Below are positions 38,501 to 40,126 of a DNA stretch of 40,126 bases, one piece after another; within the stretch, counting starts at the first letter, position 1; every line of letters begins with the position of its first letter. This stretch comes from Candidatus Roizmanbacteria bacterium CG_4_10_14_0_2_um_filter_36_35. Its GTDB lineage: Bacteria > Patescibacteriota > Microgenomatia > UBA1406 > GWC2-37-13. A model generated the notes under the pieces. That model worked only from the letters and a program-made list of their open reading frames with translations, was not told the origin of the DNA and made no database searches. The stretch is taken from NCBI GenBank assembly GCA_002792355.1, contig PFOE01000081.1, positions 1-40,126 on the forward strand. The letters are read 5' to 3'. Both the position numbers and the translations under genes were made by a program.

Positions 38501-38896
38501 TTAATTTCCAAATAACCATTGCCAAAAAGTTCTCTTTTTTATCACTGATTTTTGGATTTTTTTTGTCCTTGATACAATTTTTGTTAGTTGAGGTGTAAGC
38601 ATAGCCGTTGGTGAAAGAGTGATTGTTGGGATTGGTGTCTTAGTTGGAATCGGCGTCCAAGTTGGCCAAGGAATTGGAGTATTGATTGGTGGATTATAAA
38701 CAGGTGCTGATTCTTGAATTCCTTGAACAGTCCCTCCATTATGACAATGTCTTTCATTCCAAGGAACTCCCCAAGAATCGCAATTAGTTCTACAATAATG
38801 ACATCCGTCTGCCGCGGTTCTTCCAGGATGAGCGAAAACAGAATTACTAAAAATAAGCGGAACTGTAAGAATTAAAAGGAAAAATAATTTCCTCAT
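38501..38896 (-). CDS. Small secreted YHYH-like protein
   Basis: The 131-residue protein has a clear signal peptide (KLFFLLILTVPLIFSNSVFA), then a compact His/Cys domain AHPGRTAADGCHYCRTNCDS followed by ERHCHNGG, resembling the small YHYH-type domain of secreted proteins. A Pro/Thr-rich linker (PIPWPTWTPIPTKTPIPT) and a basic C terminus (KRTFWQWLFGN) follow. The three Cys and adjacent His residues suggest metal or disulfide use. Function unknown. Confidence 0.7.
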   Translation of the reverse strand: MRKLFFLLILTVPLIFSNSVFAHPGRTAADGCHYCRTNCDSWGVPWNERHCHNGGTVQGIQESAPVYNPPINTPIPWPTWTPIPTKTPIPTITLSPTAMLTPQLTKIVSRTKKIQKSVIKKRTFWQWLFGN

Positions 38897-38902
38897 GGAG
38901 CA

Positions 38903-38934
38903 ATTATACTACTCTTGTAGTTTATAGTCTACAA
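38903..38934 (-). promoter_or_regulatory. Promoter and inverted repeat for the YHYH-like gene
   Basis: On the minus strand TAGACT (38926-38931), a 17-base spacer and TATAAT (38903-38908) form a promoter whose start point lies within a few bases of the ATG. TTGTAG (38915-38920) and CTACAA (38929-38934) make an inverted repeat over the spacer and -35, a possible operator. Confidence 0.6.
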
Positions 38935-39021
38935 AAGATAGCTAATAATGGGTTTATTTATTGTCGTTTATAAACAACAAATTATAATTATTTTTCTTTT
39001 TATTTTTTAATTTTACAAAAT

Positions 39022-39030
39022 TGCTATAAT
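39022..39030 (+). promoter_or_regulatory. Extended -10 promoter for a short transcript
   Basis: TGCTATAAT (39022-39030) is a perfect extended -10. It would start a plus-strand transcript near 39037, reading into the hairpin-rich stretch at 39051-39130. No clear -35 is present. Confidence 0.5.
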
Positions 39031-39050
39031 TGATTCAGAATTGATCTTCC

Positions 39051-39206
39051 TAAACTCAATAAAAGTTGAGCATGGGAAAAACGGTCATAAATCGAAAGGT
39101 TTATGGATTTTTTCGAACCGAAAAGATATTGTCAAGTTTTATAAGTAAATGCTTTGAATTAGTAAAATCAATTTCTGGTGTTTTCCTTGTTAGAATTTAT
39201 TTTTAG
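39051..39206 (+). other. Possible structured RNA or 44-residue small ORF
   Basis: CATAAATC-GAAA-GGTTTATG (about 39086-39105) is an eight-pair stem with a GAAA tetraloop. It is flanked by CGGT/ACCG, and a CTCAA/TTGAG hairpin precedes it. The same DNA contains a frame at 39072-39206 starting MGKTVINRKVYGFFR and ending GVFLVRIYF, 44 residues. It follows an extended -10 and overlaps the end of the minus-strand gene by 17 bases. I recognise no known RNA or protein family. Confidence 0.35.
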
Positions 39207-39465
39207 GACACGAGGCAAAAGAACAAGAAGGAGCTACTCTGCCAACATATGAACCATCTGGGCATCTTTTGACATCCATAGTACATCTGACATTATTTTT
39301 ATTTGAGGGTTTTTTAAACCATAGTGTAGGAATTGCAGGAGAAATTTTATCTAAATTTTTAGGAATTTTATTTGATACACCTTTTTTGAAATAGAAAGTT
39401 ATTGATAGAATAATTATTGCAAGTCCAAGAATAACTAAAAAAGCAAGTTTTATGTTAATTTTCAT
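39190..39465 (-). CDS. Small anchored protein with a Cys-rich C-terminal motif
   Basis: The 91-residue protein has one N-terminal membrane helix (LAFLVILGLAIIILSITFYF), a linker, and a C-terminal motif CTMDVKRCPDGSYVGRVAPS followed by CSFASCP. I recall this four-cysteine, PDGSYVGR-type motif from short proteins of Candidate Phyla Radiation and other bacteria, where the function is unknown; two disulfides are plausible. An ATGTAAT/ATTACAT inverted repeat (39472-39497) lies just upstream of the gene and could be an operator. Confidence 0.65.
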   Translation of the reverse strand: MKINIKLAFLVILGLAIIILSITFYFKKGVSNKIPKNLDKISPAIPTLWFKKPSNKNNVRCTMDVKRCPDGSYVGRVAPSCSFASCPKNKF

Positions 39466-39527
39466 ACTTCAATGTAATCACTTGATGTTAATTACATACT
39501 ACTACAATATACTATATAAGCAATTGA

Positions 39528-39556
39528 TTGATTTTTAAAAAGTTGGAGAGTATAAT
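39528..39556 (+). promoter_or_regulatory. Promoter for the truncated secreted-protein gene
   Basis: TTGATT (39528-39533), a 17-base spacer and TATAAT (39551-39556) match the sigma-70 consensus. The expected start near 39563 gives a leader of about 24 nt before the ATG at 39587, with no Shine-Dalgarno. Confidence 0.75.
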
Positions 39557-39586
39557 AATGAAATCTTGTTTTATAAGATTACAACA

Positions 39587-40126
39587 ATGAAGATTAAAAA
39601 GAAAGTTCTTCAAAAAATAATTTCTGTTTTTGCCAGTGTTCTTCTCTTAGTAAATTCTTTCACACCTTATTTGTTAATCACCCCGGCTTTCAGTCAAGTA
39701 AGGGCTCAGACGGAAACTGTTTCTCCGACTCAAGAGCCAACTGCAACGTCAACAGAAGCCAATACCCCTACACCAACCAGCGAAGTTACACCAACAGTTG
39801 AAGTGCCCACTCCAACCCCAACAGTTGAAGTCACGCCAACTGTTGAGGTGACACCGACTCCTACAGTAACTCCAGAACTTACGGCTACTCCTACTCCAAC
39901 GGCTACACCATCGGCAACACTCGTAGTTTCCCCACAGTCCAGCACGGAATCTGCAGGTATGAACCAAGACAAGATTCCGCTTAGAAAAGCTGGAAATTTA
40001 TTAAAAGAAATAAAAAAACAATCAAAAAAAAATTATGTTGAAGGAGAAGTGATCGTTAAGTTTAAACAAAGCAAGCTAGACGTTAAAAGTCTCTTTGGTA
40101 AAGCACAGGCATTTGTATTTGAGAAA
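39587..40126 (+). CDS. Secreted protein, N-terminal part (possibly a subtilisin-like protease)
   Basis: The frame is open to the window end (180 codons seen). It starts MKIKKKVLQKIISVFASVLL, a signal peptide with likely cleavage near the AFSQVRAQ segment. A Pro/Thr/Val-rich repetitive linker of about 75 residues follows (units such as VEVTPTPTVTP). A new domain then begins with YVEGEVIVKFKQSKLDVKSL, which resembles the inhibitor_I9-like propeptide of S8 subtilases. The protease identity is inference and needs the missing downstream sequence. A good promoter lies just upstream. Confidence 0.7.
   Translation, partial: MKIKKKVLQKIISVFASVLLLVNSFTPYLLITPAFSQVRAQTETVSPTQEPTATSTEANTPTPTSEVTPTVEVPTPTPTVEVTPTVEVTPTPTVTPELTATPTPTATPSATLVVSPQSSTESAGMNQDKIPLRKAGNLLKEIKKQSKKNYVEGEVIVKFKQSKLDVKSLFGKAQAFVFEK

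Noticed and set aside
39730..39972. Minus-strand frame rich in Val-Gly repeats
   Set aside because: It is the antisense of the Pro/Thr-rich linker of the secreted protein at 39587; its repetitive look comes only from that linker.
1..40126. tRNA, rRNA or CRISPR loci
   Set aside because: I looked through all intergenic stretches and saw no cloverleaf-like sequence, rRNA segment or regularly spaced direct repeats.

Overview
The window is an AT-rich bacterial chromosome segment. It most likely comes from a Candidate Phyla Radiation (Patescibacteria) genome, probably of Microgenomates type. The evidence is a long S10-spc-alpha ribosomal operon with no rpmD (L30) between rpsE and rplO, compact genes with ATG-A overlaps, almost no Shine-Dalgarno sequences, a DUF4012 surface protein, and secreted proteins with Thr/Pro-rich linkers. 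The lineage assignment is inference from gene content; there is no rRNA gene here to confirm it. I saw no tRNA, CRISPR array or phage module.

Layout: (1) 1-3800, minus strand: a REP-associated tyrosine transposase flanked by REP-like hairpins, and a UvrD-type helicase fused to a RecB-like nuclease with a probable Fe-S cluster. (2) 3800-21450: tuf and the ribosomal superoperon (S10, L3, L4, L23, L2, L22, S3, L16, L29, S17, L14, L24, L5, S14, S19, S8, L6, L18, S5, L15, SecY, L33, Adk, Map, IF-1, L36, S13, S11, S4, RpoA, L17, L13, S9). Oddities are a relocated rpsS, an L15 lacking its C-terminal part, an L2 lacking its N-terminal extension, an adenylate kinase fused to a second P-loop kinase, and an attenuator-like leader inside the operon before rplC. 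(3) 21460-29624: surface polysaccharide genes: GT2, GT4, a GT-C-like membrane protein, a GT4-ManC fusion, a phosphoglycosyl transferase and DUF4012. (4) 29629-32402: recO, glyS, an anchored protein and rpsT. (5) 32399-36666: PilN- and PilO-like proteins followed by an Fn3/Ig surface protein and an LPTTG-ending protein, facing an LCP-family gene. (6) 36698-40126: a second UvrD/PcrA-like helicase, two small secreted Cys-containing proteins, and the start of a large secreted protein cut by the window end.

The most striking theme is a family of interspersed palindromic elements. They sit between genes (10606, 17388, 30166) and also in frame inside conserved proteins: L3, the L22 tail, a glycosyltransferase, and the joint of the GT4-ManC fusion. 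This resembles Rickettsia palindromic elements in behaviour. The second theme is RNA-level regulation: the rplC leader can form mutually exclusive antiterminator and terminator hairpins.
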